A stretch of 64,000 bases of DNA from Oceanimonas smirnovii ATCC BAA-899 (lineage in GTDB: Bacteria > Pseudomonadota > Gammaproteobacteria > Enterobacterales > Aeromonadaceae): assembly GCF_000381965.1 (NCBI RefSeq), contig NZ_KB908466.1, forward strand, positions 38,447 to 102,446, in the 5' to 3' direction. The notes below the pieces were generated by a model. The model saw only the letters and a program-made list of their open reading frames with translations. It was not told where the DNA came from and searched no databases. Positions 9,410 to 19,622 of this stretch are shown here, piece by piece (within the stretch, counting starts at the first letter, position 1; each line of letters starts with the position of its first letter). The position numbers and the translations under genes are program-made.

Positions 9410-11866
9410 ATGCGAGTCCTGAAATTTGGCGGTACATCGCTGGCAAATGCCGAGCGGTTCGATACCGTGGCCGATATCGTGGTCAACAATCAGCGCCAGT
9501 CCCAGGTGGCACTGGTGTTGTCGGCCCCGGCCAAGGTTACCAATCATCTGGTGGCCGTGGTGGAGCAGACCATTCGCGGCCTGGAAGCGGCCCCGGTACT
9601 GAAAGACATAGAGCAGATCTTTCACGGCATTATCGACGGACTCAAGAGCAAGTACGCCGGTCTGGATGACGCTGCTCTCAAGATAACCGTAGAGCGGGAG
9701 CTGAACCAGCTGACCCGGCTACTGCAGGGTGTCAGCCTGCTGCAACAGTGCCCCGACAATATTCAGGCCCGCATTCTCAGCCGGGGCGAAGCCCTGTCCA
9801 TCGCCACCATGAGCGAGCTGTTGCGCACCCGCGGTGAGCAGGTGGAAGTGATAGTGCCGCAGGACATGCTGCTGGGTGAAGGCAGTGTGCTGGAAGCGCA
9901 GGTTAATATTGAAGTCTCCCGTCAGCGGTTTATCGACAAGGGCCTGCGCAGCGACTGCGTCTACCTGATGCCGGGCTTTACCGCCGGTAACGAAAAGGGC
10001 GAGACCGTTATTCTCGGCCGTAACGGCTCCGATTATTCTGCCGCTGTCCTGGCTGCCTGTGTGGGCGCCGAGTGCTGCGAAATCTGGACCGATGTGGACG
10101 GCGTGTACAACTGCGATCCGCGCCTGGTGCCCGATGCCAAGCTGCTGCGCCAGCTGTCCTACAAGGAAGCCATGGAGCTGTCCTATTTCGGTGCCAAGGT
10201 ACTGCATCCGAAAACCATAGCGCCCATCGCCCAGTTTCATATTCCCTGTCTTATCAAGAACACCGGCAATCCCCAGGGCGAAGGCTCGCTGATCGGCCCC
10301 GAATGCAGCGACGACGATCTGCAGGTAAAAGGTATTTCCGATCTGGCCGGCATGACCATGATCAACATCTCCGGCCCCGGCATGAAGGGCATGGTGGGCA
10401 TGGCCGGCCGGCTGTTCTCCTGTATTTCCCGCGCCGGTGCCAGCATAGTGCTGATCACCCAGAGCTCCTCGGAATACAGTGTCAGCTTCTGTATTCACAC
10501 CTTTGACAAGCAAAAGGTGCAAAAGGCCATTGCCAACGAATTTGCGCTGGAGTTCAAAAACAAGCTGCTGGAGCCGCTGGATGTCATCGACGATCTGGCC
10601 ATTATCTCTCTGGTGGGGGATCGCATGCGTACCGTGCGGGGCGTGTCGGCCCGCTTCTTTAACTCCCTTGCCGAGGCTTCCATCAATATCGTGGCCATTG
10701 CGCAGGGCTCCAGCGAGCGTTCCATCTCGGCGGTGATTGGTAAAGAGAAGGTCACCGAAGCGATCAAGGCCTGTCACCAGAACTTTTTCTCCAGCCGCCA
10801 GTTTATTGATGTATTCCTGGTAGGCTGTGGCGGCGTGGGCGGCGCTTTGCTGGAGCAGATCCGCCGGCAGCAGCCGGTGCTGGAAGCGCAGGACATCGGC
10901 ATTCGGGTAGTGGGTATTGCCAACTCCCGCAAGATGCTGCTGGATCGCAATGGCATCAGCCTGAATGACTGGCGTGATCAGCTGGAGCTGGCTCAGGAGA
11001 GTTTCAGTCTGGAGCGGGTTACCCGGCTGGTGGAAGACAGCCATCTGATCAACCCGGTACTGGTGGACTGCACCACCAGTGACGTTATTGCCGATCAGTA
11101 TGCCGACTTTTTGTCCGCCGGCTTCCATGTGGTTACTCCGAACAAAAAGGCCAACACCGCCAGCCTGGACTACTACCGCGAGCTGCGCCGCTCGGCCCGC
11201 TCCACCCGCCGCAAGTTTCTGTATGAAACCAACGTGGGCGCGGGTTTGCCGGTGATTGAAAACCTGCAGAACCTGATCCGCGCCGGTGATCAGCTCAAGG
11301 CCTTTGGCGGCATTCTCTCCGGCTCCCTGTCTTACATCTTTGGCAAACTGGACGACGGCATGAGCTTTGCCGAAGCCACTCGTATTGCCCGGGAAAATGG
11401 CTTTACCGAGCCGGACCCACGGGATGACCTGAACGGCATGGACGTGGCCCGCAAGCTGCTGATCCTGGCCCGGGAAGCGGGCATGGAGCTGGATCTCGAC
11501 GATATCGAGGTGGAGCAGGCGCTGCCGCCGGGCTTTGATGCCAGCGGCGATATCGAGACCTTTATGGCTCGTCTGCCACAAGCCGATGCCTGGTTTGCCG
11601 AGAAAACCGCCGAAGCGGGCGAGGGCAAAGTACTGCGCTATGTGGGTGCCATTGAGGACGGTAAATGCAAGGTTGTGATCAAGGCCGTGGACGGGGATGA
11701 TCCCCTGTTCAAGGTGAAAGACGGCGAAAATGCCCTGGCGTTTTACACCCAGTATTACCAGCCCATTCCGCTGGTGCTGCGGGGCTATGGTGCCGGTGCC
11801 GATGTGACCGCAGCCGGCGTGTTCGCCGACCTGTTGCGCACCCATAACTGGAAGCAGGAGATTTAA
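9410..11866 (+). CDS. thrA: Bifunctional aspartokinase I / homoserine dehydrogenase I
   Basis: ThrA phosphorylates aspartate and later reduces aspartate semialdehyde to homoserine, the first and third steps toward threonine. The 818-aa protein (E. coli 820) has an N-terminal aspartokinase domain beginning [10 protein letters not shown], paired regulatory ACT regions at about residues 310-460 (threonine feedback), and a homoserine dehydrogenase domain starting with the NAD(P) loop [16 protein letters not shown] near residue 467. The segment [20 protein letters not shown] is the HSD active-site region. It is first in thrABC, behind the leader; thrB starts on the next base after the stop. Confidence 0.97.
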   Translation: MRVLKFGGTSLANAERFDTVADIVVNNQRQSQVALVLSAPAKVTNHLVAVVEQTIRGLEAAPVLKDIEQIFHGIIDGLKSKYAGLDDAALKITVERELNQLTRLLQGVSLLQQCPDNIQARILSRGEALSIATMSELLRTRGEQVEVIVPQDMLLGEGSVLEAQVNIEVSRQRFIDKGLRSDCVYLMPGFTAGNEKGETVILGRNGSDYSAAVLAACVGAECCEIWTDVDGVYNCDPRLVPDAKLLRQLSYKEAMELSYFGAKVLHPKTIAPIAQFHIPCLIKNTGNPQGEGSLIGPECSDDDLQVKGISDLAGMTMINISGPGMKGMVGMAGRLFSCISRAGASIVLITQSSSEYSVSFCIHTFDKQKVQKAIANEFALEFKNKLLEPLDVIDDLAIISLVGDRMRTVRGVSARFFNSLAEASINIVAIAQGSSERSISAVIGKEKVTEAIKACHQNFFSSRQFIDVFLVGCGGVGGALLEQIRRQQPVLEAQDIGIRVVGIANSRKMLLDRNGISLNDWRDQLELAQESFSLERVTRLVEDSHLINPVLVDCTTSDVIADQYADFLSAGFHVVTPNKKANTASLDYYRELRRSARSTRRKFLYETNVGAGLPVIENLQNLIRAGDQLKAFGGILSGSLSYIFGKLDDGMSFAEATRIARENGFTEPDPRDDLNGMDVARKLLILAREAGMELDLDDIEVEQALPPGFDASGDIETFMARLPQADAWFAEKTAEAGEGKVLRYVGAIEDGKCKVVIKAVDGDDPLFKVKDGENALAFYTQYYQPIPLVLRGYGAGADVTAAGVFADLLRTHNWKQEI

Positions 11867-12823
11867 ATGAGTGTTGTAGCCTATGCGCCGGCCTCTACCG
11901 CCAACGTCAGTGTTGGGTTTGATGTGCTGGGGGCTGCGCTGGCCCCCCTCGACGGCTCCCTGCTGGGAGACCGCGTGCTGGTGGAAAATGCCAGCGGCGA
12001 ATTTCAGCTCACCAACGCCGGCCCCTATGCCCAAAAGCTGCCGGAAGACCATACCCAGAACATCGTTTACGATTGCTGGCTGGCTTATGAACAGGCCCTC
12101 GACAAAAAGGGCCTGGCGCGCAAGCCGCTGACCATGACTCTGGAAAAGAACCTGCCGGTGGGCTCGGGGCTGGGCTCCAGTGCCACCAGCATTGTTGCCG
12201 CCTTTGTGGCGCTGAATGCCTTTTATGACAACGCCATGAGCGAGCATGAGCTGATGCTGCTGATGGGCGAGCTGGAAGGCCAGATTTCCGGTTCCATCCA
12301 CTACGACAACGTGGCCCCCTGCCATCTGGGCGGCATGCAGCTGGTGCTGGACGAAGCCGGCGTGGTCAGCCAGACCCTGCCGTCCTTTGAGGAATGGTAC
12401 TGGGTGGTGTGCTACCCGGGCATTGCCGTGTCTACCTCTGCCGCCCGGGAAATTCTGCCGGCCCAGTATCGTCGTCAGGACTGCCTGGAATACGGCCGCC
12501 GGCTGGCGGGTTTTGTGCACGCCAGCCACACCGGCCAGGAAAAACTGGCCGCCGCCATGTTGAAAGACGTGATTGCCGAGCCCTACCGCGCCCAGCTGAT
12601 CCCGGGCTTTAATGCAGTGCGTGAGCATGCTGCCGCCATGGGCGCATTGGCCACCGGCATTTCCGGCAGTGGTCCCACCGTGTTTACGGTGATGAAGGAT
12701 CTGCATCAGGCAGAGAAACTGCAGGCCTGGCTGGCCGACCACTTTATTCAGAATCAGGATGGCTTTTGCCACATTTGCAAACTCGACGCCGAAGGCGCAC
12801 GAGTCACAGGAACCAGACTATGA
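11867..12823 (+). CDS. thrB: Homoserine kinase
   Basis: ThrB phosphorylates homoserine to O-phosphohomoserine. The 318-aa protein (E. coli 310) is a GHMP kinase: [17 protein letters not shown] at the N-terminus, the ATP-binding [13 protein letters not shown] at about residues 96-108, and the C-terminal [12 protein letters not shown] glycine loop. It directly abuts thrA, and its TGA overlaps the thrC ATG (ATGA), so it is coupled to both. Confidence 0.96.
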   Translation: MSVVAYAPASTANVSVGFDVLGAALAPLDGSLLGDRVLVENASGEFQLTNAGPYAQKLPEDHTQNIVYDCWLAYEQALDKKGLARKPLTMTLEKNLPVGSGLGSSATSIVAAFVALNAFYDNAMSEHELMLLMGELEGQISGSIHYDNVAPCHLGGMQLVLDEAGVVSQTLPSFEEWYWVVCYPGIAVSTSAAREILPAQYRRQDCLEYGRRLAGFVHASHTGQEKLAAAMLKDVIAEPYRAQLIPGFNAVREHAAAMGALATGISGSGPTVFTVMKDLHQAEKLQAWLADHFIQNQDGFCHICKLDAEGARVTGTRL

Positions 12824-14094
12824 AGTTGTACAACATCAAGGATAATGCAGAAACCATCAATTTTGCCGGGGCCGTCAAACAGGGTCTGGGCCGCGGCCAG
12901 GGCCTGTTCTTTCCGGAGCAGTTAAGCCCGCTGGCCAATGTGGATGCCTTGCTGGAGCAGCCATTGGTGCCGCGCTCCGTGGCCATTCTGCAGCATCTTA
13001 TCGGTGACGAGATCCCACAAGACACCCTGACCGCCATGGTGGAGCAGGCCTTTACCTTCCCGGCACCGCTGGTGAAGGTGGACGATCACACCTACGCCCT
13101 GGAGCTGTTCCACGGCCCGACCCTGGCGTTCAAGGACTTCGGCGGCCGTTTTATGGCCCAGTGCCTGGCCACTTTGCGCAGCGACGGCAAGATCACCATT
13201 CTGACTGCCACCTCCGGCGACACCGGTGCCGCCGTGGCTCATGCTTTCTATGGTCTGCCCAATATCGACGTGGTTATTCTGTATCCCGAGGGCAAAATCA
13301 GCCCGTTGCAGGAAAAGCTGTTCACTACACTTGGGGGCAACATTCGCACCTTTGCGGTACAGGGCGACTTCGACGCCTGTCAGGCGCTGGTGAAGCAGGC
13401 TTTTGACGATGAAGAGCTGAAGGCCGCCGTGGGTCTGAACTCCGCCAACTCCATTAACATCAGCCGGCTGCTGGCCCAGGTGTGCTACTACTTTGAAGCC
13501 GTGGCCGAGCTGCCCGCCGAGCAACGTCACAAGGCAGTGATTTCCGTGCCGTCCGGCAACTTCGGTAACCTGACTGCCGGACTCATCGCCAAGGCCATCG
13601 GCCTGCCGGTGAAGCGCTTTGTGGCCGCCACCAACGCCAACGATACGGTGCCGCGCTATCTGCAAAGCGGGGACTGGGCACCCAACGCCACTGTGGCTAC
13701 TTTGTCCAACGCCATGGACGTCAGTCGTCCCAACAACTGGCCGCGAGTGGAAGAGCTGTGCCGGGTCAAGGGCTGGGAGCTGTCTGATATCGCCTCCGGC
13801 ATGCTCAACGACGAGCAGACCGAAGATGCGCTCAAACGTCTGTTTGCACAGGGTTACCTGTGCGAGCCCCACGGTGCCATCGCCTGGGATCTGCTTAACA
13901 AGGAGCGGGGCAAGGACGAAGTGGGCATTTTTCTGTGTACTGCCCATCCGGCCAAGTTCAAGGAAAGTGTTGACCGTATTCTGGAGCAGGATGTTGAACT
14001 GCCGGGACCACTGGCCAAGCATAATGCCATGGAGTCCCTGTCCGAGACCATTGCTGCCGATTTCGCCGTGCTGAAAGCGAAAATGATGGGCTGA
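12820..14094 (+). CDS. thrC: Threonine synthase
   Basis: ThrC is the PLP enzyme converting O-phosphohomoserine to threonine. The ATG at 12820 is chosen over an upstream in-frame ATG inside thrB because it gives [20 protein letters not shown], the family N-terminus, and 424 aa (E. coli 428). The PLP lysine is K105 in [13 protein letters not shown], and the phosphate-binding and cofactor loops [15 protein letters not shown] and [11 protein letters not shown] are intact. It is the last gene of the operon, followed by a strong terminator. Confidence 0.96.
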   Translation: MKLYNIKDNAETINFAGAVKQGLGRGQGLFFPEQLSPLANVDALLEQPLVPRSVAILQHLIGDEIPQDTLTAMVEQAFTFPAPLVKVDDHTYALELFHGPTLAFKDFGGRFMAQCLATLRSDGKITILTATSGDTGAAVAHAFYGLPNIDVVILYPEGKISPLQEKLFTTLGGNIRTFAVQGDFDACQALVKQAFDDEELKAAVGLNSANSINISRLLAQVCYYFEAVAELPAEQRHKAVISVPSGNFGNLTAGLIAKAIGLPVKRFVAATNANDTVPRYLQSGDWAPNATVATLSNAMDVSRPNNWPRVEELCRVKGWELSDIASGMLNDEQTEDALKRLFAQGYLCEPHGAIAWDLLNKERGKDEVGIFLCTAHPAKFKESVDRILEQDVELPGPLAKHNAMESLSETIAADFAVLKAKMMG

Positions 14095-14114
14095 GGCCAA
14101 CACCTTTAGTCTGT

Positions 14115-14144
14115 AAAAATGCCGGGCAAGCCCGGCATTTTTTT
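14115..14144 (+). terminator. thr operon terminator
   Basis: AAAAATGCCGGGC pairs with GCCCGGCATTTTT across an AA loop, with a seven-T tail, 20 bases after the thrC stop. Confidence 0.92.
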
Positions 14145-14147
14145 GCT

Positions 14148-14175
14148 ATTCCCTAATCCCCATTCCCTATTCCCC
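14148..14175. repeat. Two tandem 14-bp repeats
   Basis: ATTCCCTAATCCCC (14148-14161) and ATTCCCTATTCCCC (14162-14175) differ at one base. They lie between the thr terminator and the candidate GacA box of the downstream sRNA. No function is assigned. Confidence 0.6.
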
Positions 14176-14183
14176 TTATTCTT

Positions 14184-14201
14184 TGTAAGCGATCTCTCAA
14201 A
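14184..14201 (+). promoter_or_regulatory. Candidate GacA/UvrY/VarA binding site for the csrB-like RNA
   Basis: TGTAAG-CGATCT-CTCAAA matches the known GacA/UvrY upstream sequence (TGTAAG-N6-CTTACA) well in the left half and partly in the right. It is centred about 165 bases before the predicted sRNA start, the far-upstream position known for csrB and rsmZ-type genes. The AT-rich stretch between it and the promoter (14225-14290) could bend or bind IHF, but no clear IHF site was identified. Confidence 0.65.
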
Positions 14202-14324
14202 GCAGTCTGGGAAAAGGCGCTTTTGATATATGGTTTTAGCTGCATCTTTTTATAAGTATATGAATTTTAATGCTTTTAATTTTAAGGTTGAAATCTGAGC
14301 AGTCAGGTTCGTGCCTGGCCTGCA

Positions 14325-14352
14325 TTGCTCCCGGAACAGGGTAAGGTATAGT
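14325..14352 (+). promoter_or_regulatory. Promoter of the csrB-like sRNA
   Basis: TTGCTC (14325-14330), 16 bases, then TATAGT (14347-14352). The predicted start is at about 14358-14360, immediately before the first GGA motif. Confidence 0.65.
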
Positions 14353-14357
14353 TATTT

Positions 14358-14640
14358 CCAGAAGGAACACAGTGCTGGCAGGCAAGCCGGCAGCCAGGAA
14401 CGGCAAAGGACAAGGTCCGGGAAGACCAAGGGGACAGGCAAGGGAACGCCAAGGGATACCTTCAGGACGAAGCGGTTGGTTGCAGGAGCGCAGCCATTCA
14501 TGGAAGAGCCAGGGACAAGCCCGACGGAGCGGGAAAGGGGAAGACCCGGAGCGGTCAGGTCAGGGAATGCAGGGAGCAACTCAGGTTCAGGAAGGAGCCG
14601 ACGACACCAAAAGGGGCAGCCACTGGCTGCCCCTTTTCTA
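14358..14640 (+). ncRNA. csrB: CsrB/RsmZ-type CsrA-sequestering small RNA
   Basis: There is no credible protein gene between thrC and the minus-strand deacylase. The plus strand carries 19 GGA triplets between 14364 and 14596, most as AGGA, AGGGA or AAGGGA, many set in short stems. It ends in a perfect rho-independent hairpin (AAAAGGGGCAGCCA 14609-14622, TGGCTGCCCCTTTT 14624-14637). GGA-rich RNAs of 250-370 nt with a GacA-type box upstream are the hallmark of CsrB/CsrC/RsmZ RNAs, which titrate the translational regulator CsrA. The terminator is symmetric and could also end the opposing rimK operon. The call rests on motif density, promoter, box and terminator, not on alignment; csrB is used as a family name. 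Confidence 0.88.
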
Positions 14641-14646
14641 TGACGC

Positions 14647-15666
14647 TCACATGGCCGGCGGCTGAATATCCAGCTCGTCCACAAAGCGCTCTACCGTCAG
14701 CTCCGCCTGTTTGATCTCATCAAACAGGGCAATATGGCAGATGGCATCGCCTTCATTCACCAGCGGCATGGTCAGGCTGCCAATCACAATACCGCTGCGC
14801 GGAGCCACAATAAGACACTGCTCGGCTCCCAAAGGAGCGCTGATAGTCCCCAGAATATCCCCCTTGCGAATACGATCTCCCAGCCGTACCTTGAGGTGCA
14901 GCAGGCCGTCGTGCTCGGCCCGTATCCAGGTACTGCTACGGGCAATAATGGCCTCGCTGGCAGACTTGACCGTGCTGCTTTTCAGCATGCCCAGGCCACG
15001 CATCACGCGAATCACGCCACGCACGCCCGCCTTGATGGGCAAAGGGTCAAAGCGCAGTGCCTCACCGGCCTCATAGAGGATCACCGGCACCCCCTGAGCT
15101 TCTGCCACTGCCCTGAGTGAGCCATCGCGAATGCTGGCATCAAGAATAATGGGTGCACCAAAATTTTCTGCCATTTGCCGGGTTACCGGGCAGTCGAGCT
15201 GAGCCCGTATCTGGGGCAGATTGGCCCTGTGAATGGCCCCCGTGTGCAAGTCGATAATATGACTGCATTTGCTGACAATTTCATTGACAAAAAAGTGCGC
15301 CACCCGGGCCCCCAGCGAGCCTTTTTCCGAGCCGGGAAAACAGCGATTCAGATCGCGCCGATCCGGCAGATAGCGTGATTTGTGAATAAAACCAAATACG
15401 TTGACCACAGGCACGGCCACCAGAGTGCCTTTCAGCCGGGCCGGATTGATTTTCGCCAGCACCTGATTGACTACTTCAATACCGTTCAGTTCATCACCGT
15501 GAATGGCGGCACACAGCAACAACACCGGCCCCGGCTGCTTGCCGTTCACTACTTCCACCGGTACTGTCAGTGGCGACTGGGTATAAAGCTGGGCCAGCGC
15601 CAGCTGCATGGTCCGGCGCTGGCCTGCCGGCACTGACTGACCCGCCAGTTCAAAGTGATGGCTCAT
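14647..15666 (-). CDS. Succinylglutamate desuccinylase/aspartoacylase family protein (AstE-like M14 zinc hydrolase)
   Basis: This is a zinc carboxypeptidase-fold amidohydrolase of the AstE/ASPA family; its substrate is unknown. The 339-aa protein has the zinc motif H56-G-D-E59 (AAIHGDELNGIEV), the substrate loop RRDLNRCFPGSEKGSLGARV (about 103-122) and the third ligand H141 in IIDLHTG. The C-terminal half is a barrel-type lobe typical of family members other than AstE proper. Its ATG overlaps the rimK stop by one base, so it is coupled to the glutamate ligase. Acting on an N-acyl or glutamylated product of RimK is an inference from that pairing. Confidence 0.87.
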   Translation of the reverse strand: MSHHFELAGQSVPAGQRRTMQLALAQLYTQSPLTVPVEVVNGKQPGPVLLLCAAIHGDELNGIEVVNQVLAKINPARLKGTLVAVPVVNVFGFIHKSRYLPDRRDLNRCFPGSEKGSLGARVAHFFVNEIVSKCSHIIDLHTGAIHRANLPQIRAQLDCPVTRQMAENFGAPIILDASIRDGSLRAVAEAQGVPVILYEAGEALRFDPLPIKAGVRGVIRVMRGLGMLKSSTVKSASEAIIARSSTWIRAEHDGLLHLKVRLGDRIRKGDILGTISAPLGAEQCLIVAPRSGIVIGSLTMPLVNEGDAICHIALFDEIKQAELTVERFVDELDIQPPAM

Positions 15667-16568
15667 CAGCCTCGCTCCCGGCTGCGGGTTTTGCGGTGCA
15701 GATTTTTCTCAATATGCTCTACAATCAGCTCGGCCACATCTTTCCCGGTTGCCTTTTCAATGCCTTCCAGACCGGGAGAAGAGTTTACTTCCATCACCAG
15801 AGGGCCACGGCTGGATCGCAACAAGTCTACTCCGGCCACTTGCAGTCCCATGGCCTTGGCCGATGCTACCGCAGTTTTGCGTTCTTCGGGCGTAATACGC
15901 ACCAGCCGGGCTTCCCCGCCTCTGTGCAGGTTTGAGCGAAATTCACCTTCCTGAGCCTGACGCTTCATGGCTGCAATGACTTTGTCGCCCAGCACAAAGC
16001 AGCGAATATCGGCACCTCCGGCTTCTTCAATAAATTCCTGCACCATGATATTGGCCTTGAGGCCCATAAAAGCTTCCAGCACGCTTTCTGCCGCCTTGCG
16101 GGTTTCTGCCAGCACCACACCAATACCCTGAGTGCCTTCCAGCAGTTTAATGACCAGAGGGGCACCGCCCACCATCTTGATAAGGTCGGGCACATCATCG
16201 GGTTTGCAGGCAAAGCCGGTGATTGGCATGCCTACGCCATGGCCCGACAGCACCTGCAGTGAACGCAGCTTGTCCCGGGAGCGGCTGATGGCGGCCGAAT
16301 GATTGAGCGAATAGCAGCCCATCATTTCAAACTGGCGCAGCACGGCGGTGCCATAAAAGGTCACAGAGGCACCAATACGGGGAATGATGGCGTCAAACTG
16401 ATCCAGATCCTGCCCTTTATAATGAATGGATGGCTTGTTATCGTTAATGTTCATATAACAGCGCAACACGTCGATCACAGTGACCTCGTGGCCGCGGGCC
16501 TCGGCGGCCTCACGCAGTCGGCGAGTGGAATATAAAGACGGATTACGGGACAGAATGGCAATTTTCAT
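15666..16568 (-). CDS. rimK: Ribosomal protein S6 glutamate ligase (ATP-grasp)
   Basis: RimK adds glutamate residues to the C-terminus of ribosomal protein S6 and can make poly-alpha-glutamate. The 300-aa protein is the same length as E. coli RimK and keeps [18 protein letters not shown], the [19 protein letters not shown]-domain segment, the ATP-grasp lysines ([19 protein letters not shown]) and the Mg-binding [13 protein letters not shown]. It is first of a two-gene operon with the AstE-like hydrolase and divergent from acnA across 284 bases. Confidence 0.95.
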   Translation of the reverse strand: MKIAILSRNPSLYSTRRLREAAEARGHEVTVIDVLRCYMNINDNKPSIHYKGQDLDQFDAIIPRIGASVTFYGTAVLRQFEMMGCYSLNHSAAISRSRDKLRSLQVLSGHGVGMPITGFACKPDDVPDLIKMVGGAPLVIKLLEGTQGIGVVLAETRKAAESVLEAFMGLKANIMVQEFIEEAGGADIRCFVLGDKVIAAMKRQAQEGEFRSNLHRGGEARLVRITPEERKTAVASAKAMGLQVAGVDLLRSSRGPLVMEVNSSPGLEGIEKATGKDVAELIVEHIEKNLHRKTRSRERG

Positions 16569-16852
16569 GGGTAGCGCGGTTCTCTTGACGTGATGTGCCT
16601 GACGGCGAAATTCGGCTCACTATCTACGCCAATGCAGCCTTGCATTCCAGCAAGAAAATCCGCAGTTCAGACACAAAAAATTTGTTTGCTTTGCCCGGCA
16701 CCAGGCACAAGAGCAATTTCAGCGGTCAGTCATTGTCGCAGAGCAGATTGCCGGCCCTGCCACCATGAACCATACTCTAGTCCTAATTGTTTGATATTCC
16801 CAAAAAATATTCATAAAGCGGTACGCCGCGAGCAAAATAATGAGGAGGAGCC

Positions 16853-19546
16853 ATGAGTTCCGATGCGAACAAAAGCAAGCAGTCATTGCAGGCCGGAAAA
16901 CAGCAGTTTCATTATTTTTCCATTACTCCCTCACTGTCTCAGTTACCCAAGTCCCTTAAGGTACTGACCGAAAACCTGCTGCGTTATGGCGGTGACAGCC
17001 TGGCCGGCGATCTGCAGGCCATGGAGGACTGGCTGAAACAGGGCCGCTGCGAGCATGAAATCGCCTTTCGTCCGGTGCGGGTGCTGATGCAGGACTTTAC
17101 CGGCGTGCCGGCGGTGGTGGATCTGGCGGCCATGCGCGAAGCGGTGAAGCGGCTGGGAGGAAAGGTAGAAAAGGTAAATCCTCAGTCGGCGGTAGATCTG
17201 GTAATAGATCATTCGGTGATGGTGGACGAGTTTGCGACTCCTGAGGCCTTTGCCGCCAACGTAGACATGGAAATGGCTCGTAACGGCGAACGTTACGCCT
17301 TTTTGCGCTGGGGCCAGCAAACCTTTGATAATTTCAGAGTGGTGCCCCCCGGCACCGGCATCTGTCATCAGGTTAACCTGGAATATCTGGGCCAGACGGT
17401 ATGGCAGCAAAAAACAGACGACGGTACCCTGGCCTGTCCGGATACGCTGGTGGGTACCGACTCCCACACCACCATGATCAACGCCCTTGGCGTGCTGGGC
17501 TGGGGAGTGGGCGGCATTGAAGCTGAAGCTGCCATGCTGGGTCAGCCGGTGTCCATGCGCATTCCCGAGGTGGTGGGCTTTAAACTCACCGGTGCCCTGC
17601 GGGAAGGCATTACTGCCACGGATCTGGTATTAACCGTCACCGAAATGCTGCGTAACCACGGCGTGGTAGGCAAGTTTGTGGAATTTTACGGTGACGGTCT
17701 GGCCAGCCTGCCGCTGGCAGACAGAGCCACCATTGCCAATATGGCCCCGGAATACGGTGCCACCTGCGGCTTTTTCCCGGTGGATGAAGAAACCCTGCGC
17801 TATCTGCGCCTGACCGGCAGGGACGAAGACCATATCGAACTGGTTGAGGCGTACACCAAGGCGCAGGGCCTGTGGCGCAACCCGGGTGATGAGCCGGTCT
17901 TTACCGACACCCTTGAACTCGACATGGGCAAGGTGGAAGCCTGTCTGGCCGGTCCCAAGCGGCCTCAGGACAGAGTGGCCCTGGAGCAAGTGCCGGACGC
18001 CTTTACTCTGGCCCATGAGCAGACCGTCAGCCAGCAGGCCGAAAGCCGGCTGGAAGGTGAGGGCGGCCAGACCGCCGTAGGCTATGAGCAGGCACAGCAG
18101 GGCACCGCCTTTACCCTGAACGGCAACACCCATCACCTGCGCGACGGCGCTGTGGTGATTGCCGCCATTACTTCCTGTACCAACACCTCCAACCCCAGTG
18201 TGCTGATGGCCGCCGGCCTGATGGCCAAAGCGGCGGTAGCAAAAGGCCTCACCCGGGCCCCCTGGGTGAAAAGCTCACTGGCACCGGGCTCAAAGGTGGT
18301 TACCGACTATCTCAAGGCCGCCGGCATGATGCCGGCGCTGGAGCAGCTGGGCTTTCATCTGGTGGGTTATGGCTGCACCACCTGTATCGGCAACTCGGGG
18401 CCGCTGCCCGAGCCCATTGAAGCGGCCATTCGTCAGGACGATATCACAGTGGCATCTGTGCTGTCGGGCAACCGCAACTTTGAGGGCCGCATTCATCCGC
18501 TGGTGAAAACCAACTGGCTGGCGTCACCGCCTCTGGTAGTGGCTTATGCGCTTGCGGGCAACATGAAGGTGGATCTGACCAAAGACCCGCTCGGGCAAGA
18601 CAAAAACGGCAAGCCGGTTTACCTGAAAGACATCTGGCCGTCACAACAGCAAGTGGCCGAGGCGGTGGCCAAGGTGAAAACCGAGATGTTCAGCAAGGAG
18701 TATGCCGCCGTGTTTGACGGCGACGAACGCTGGCAGGCCATTAAGGTAACCGGCAGTGCCACCTTTGACTGGCAGCAGGACTCTTCCTACATTCGTCATC
18801 CGCCGTTCTTCAGCGAGATGCAGGCCGAGCCCGAAGCGGTCACCGATATTGAGTCGGCCCGGGTGCTGGCACTGCTGGGGGACTCGGTGACCACGGATCA
18901 CATTTCGCCGGCGGGCAGCATCAAGGCCGACAGCCCGGCGGGCCAGTACCTGCAGTCACTGGGCATAGCGCGCAAGGACTTCAACTCCTACGGCTCCCGG
19001 CGGGGCAACCATGAGGTGATGATGCGGGGCACCTTTGCCAATATCCGTATTCGCAACCTGATGCTGGACGGTGTGGAAGGCGGCGAAACCCGGCATTATC
19101 CCAGTGGTGAGCAGCTGTCCATTTATGATGCCGCCATGCGTTATCAGGACGAAGGCGTGCCCTTGGTGGTGGTGGCCGGCAAGGAGTACGGTACCGGCTC
19201 CAGCCGGGACTGGGCCGCCAAGGGCACCCGGCTGCTGGGGGTACGGGCGGTCATTGCCCGCTCTTATGAGCGGATTCACCGCTCCAACCTGATCGGTATG
19301 GGGGTATTGCCGCTGGAGTTTACCGGCAACGACCATGCTGAAAGCCTGGGCCTGACCGGCGAAGAGCAATTGTCCATTCGTGGCCTGAGCCAGCTTGAGC
19401 CCGGTTGTACACTGACGGTGGCCATTACCGGTGCCGATGGCAAGGAGCGGGAAATAGAGGCGCTGTGCCGTATCGATACGCAGGACGAAATGACCTACTA
19501 TCGCCACGGCGGCATACTGCACTATGTGATCCGCAATATGCTGTAG
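16853..19546 (+). CDS. acnA: Aconitate hydratase A
   Basis: AcnA interconverts citrate and isocitrate in the TCA cycle with a 4Fe-4S cluster. The 897-aa protein (E. coli AcnA 891) has the cluster cysteines C442 ([10 protein letters not shown]), C508 and C511 ([12 protein letters not shown]), the substrate loop [20 protein letters not shown], and the C-terminal swivel domain ([22 protein letters not shown]). A strong AGGAGG precedes the ATG by 5 bases. The 284-base gap from divergent rimK holds both promoters; TTGATA (16791-16796) is the best -35 for acnA, with a poor -10. Confidence 0.96.
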   Translation: MSSDANKSKQSLQAGKQQFHYFSITPSLSQLPKSLKVLTENLLRYGGDSLAGDLQAMEDWLKQGRCEHEIAFRPVRVLMQDFTGVPAVVDLAAMREAVKRLGGKVEKVNPQSAVDLVIDHSVMVDEFATPEAFAANVDMEMARNGERYAFLRWGQQTFDNFRVVPPGTGICHQVNLEYLGQTVWQQKTDDGTLACPDTLVGTDSHTTMINALGVLGWGVGGIEAEAAMLGQPVSMRIPEVVGFKLTGALREGITATDLVLTVTEMLRNHGVVGKFVEFYGDGLASLPLADRATIANMAPEYGATCGFFPVDEETLRYLRLTGRDEDHIELVEAYTKAQGLWRNPGDEPVFTDTLELDMGKVEACLAGPKRPQDRVALEQVPDAFTLAHEQTVSQQAESRLEGEGGQTAVGYEQAQQGTAFTLNGNTHHLRDGAVVIAAITSCTNTSNPSVLMAAGLMAKAAVAKGLTRAPWVKSSLAPGSKVVTDYLKAAGMMPALEQLGFHLVGYGCTTCIGNSGPLPEPIEAAIRQDDITVASVLSGNRNFEGRIHPLVKTNWLASPPLVVAYALAGNMKVDLTKDPLGQDKNGKPVYLKDIWPSQQQVAEAVAKVKTEMFSKEYAAVFDGDERWQAIKVTGSATFDWQQDSSYIRHPPFFSEMQAEPEAVTDIESARVLALLGDSVTTDHISPAGSIKADSPAGQYLQSLGIARKDFNSYGSRRGNHEVMMRGTFANIRIRNLMLDGVEGGETRHYPSGEQLSIYDAAMRYQDEGVPLVVVAGKEYGTGSSRDWAAKGTRLLGVRAVIARSYERIHRSNLIGMGVLPLEFTGNDHAESLGLTGEEQLSIRGLSQLEPGCTLTVAITGADGKEREIEALCRIDTQDEMTYYRHGGILHYVIRNML

Positions 19547-19611
19547 GCCCCAATTTATTGGGGCAATAGTGTCGCGTGTTTGCTGATTTGCCCGGCTGAA
19601 GCCGGGCCTAC
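19543..19611. repeat. REP-like inverted doublet (REPIN-type) after acnA
   Basis: Two short palindromes face each other. GTAGGCCCC-hairpin-GGGGCAA lies at 19543-19566 and includes the acnA stop. The complement of GTAGGCCCG-hairpin-CGGGCAAA lies at 19588-19611. Both units share GTAGGCCC...GGGCAA with different stems and are about 21 bases apart, the organisation of REP doublets mobilised by RAYT transposases. It also lies between the converging ends of acnA and modE, where it may act as a transcript end or stability structure. Confidence 0.6.
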
Positions 19612-19622
19612 ATCAAGTTAGT

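Noticed and set aside
9719..12772. Very long open frame (1017 codons) on the minus strand opposite thrA-thrB
   Set aside because: It is an antisense shadow created by GC-rich codon structure. thrA and thrB on the plus strand are certain, and the minus translation is rich in Gly, His and Gln with no family features.
14311..14684. Short ORFs on both strands in the thrC-hydrolase gap
   Set aside because: They overlap each other and the GGA-rich RNA, lack ribosome-binding sites and have compositions dictated by the GGA repeats; the sRNA explains the sequence better.
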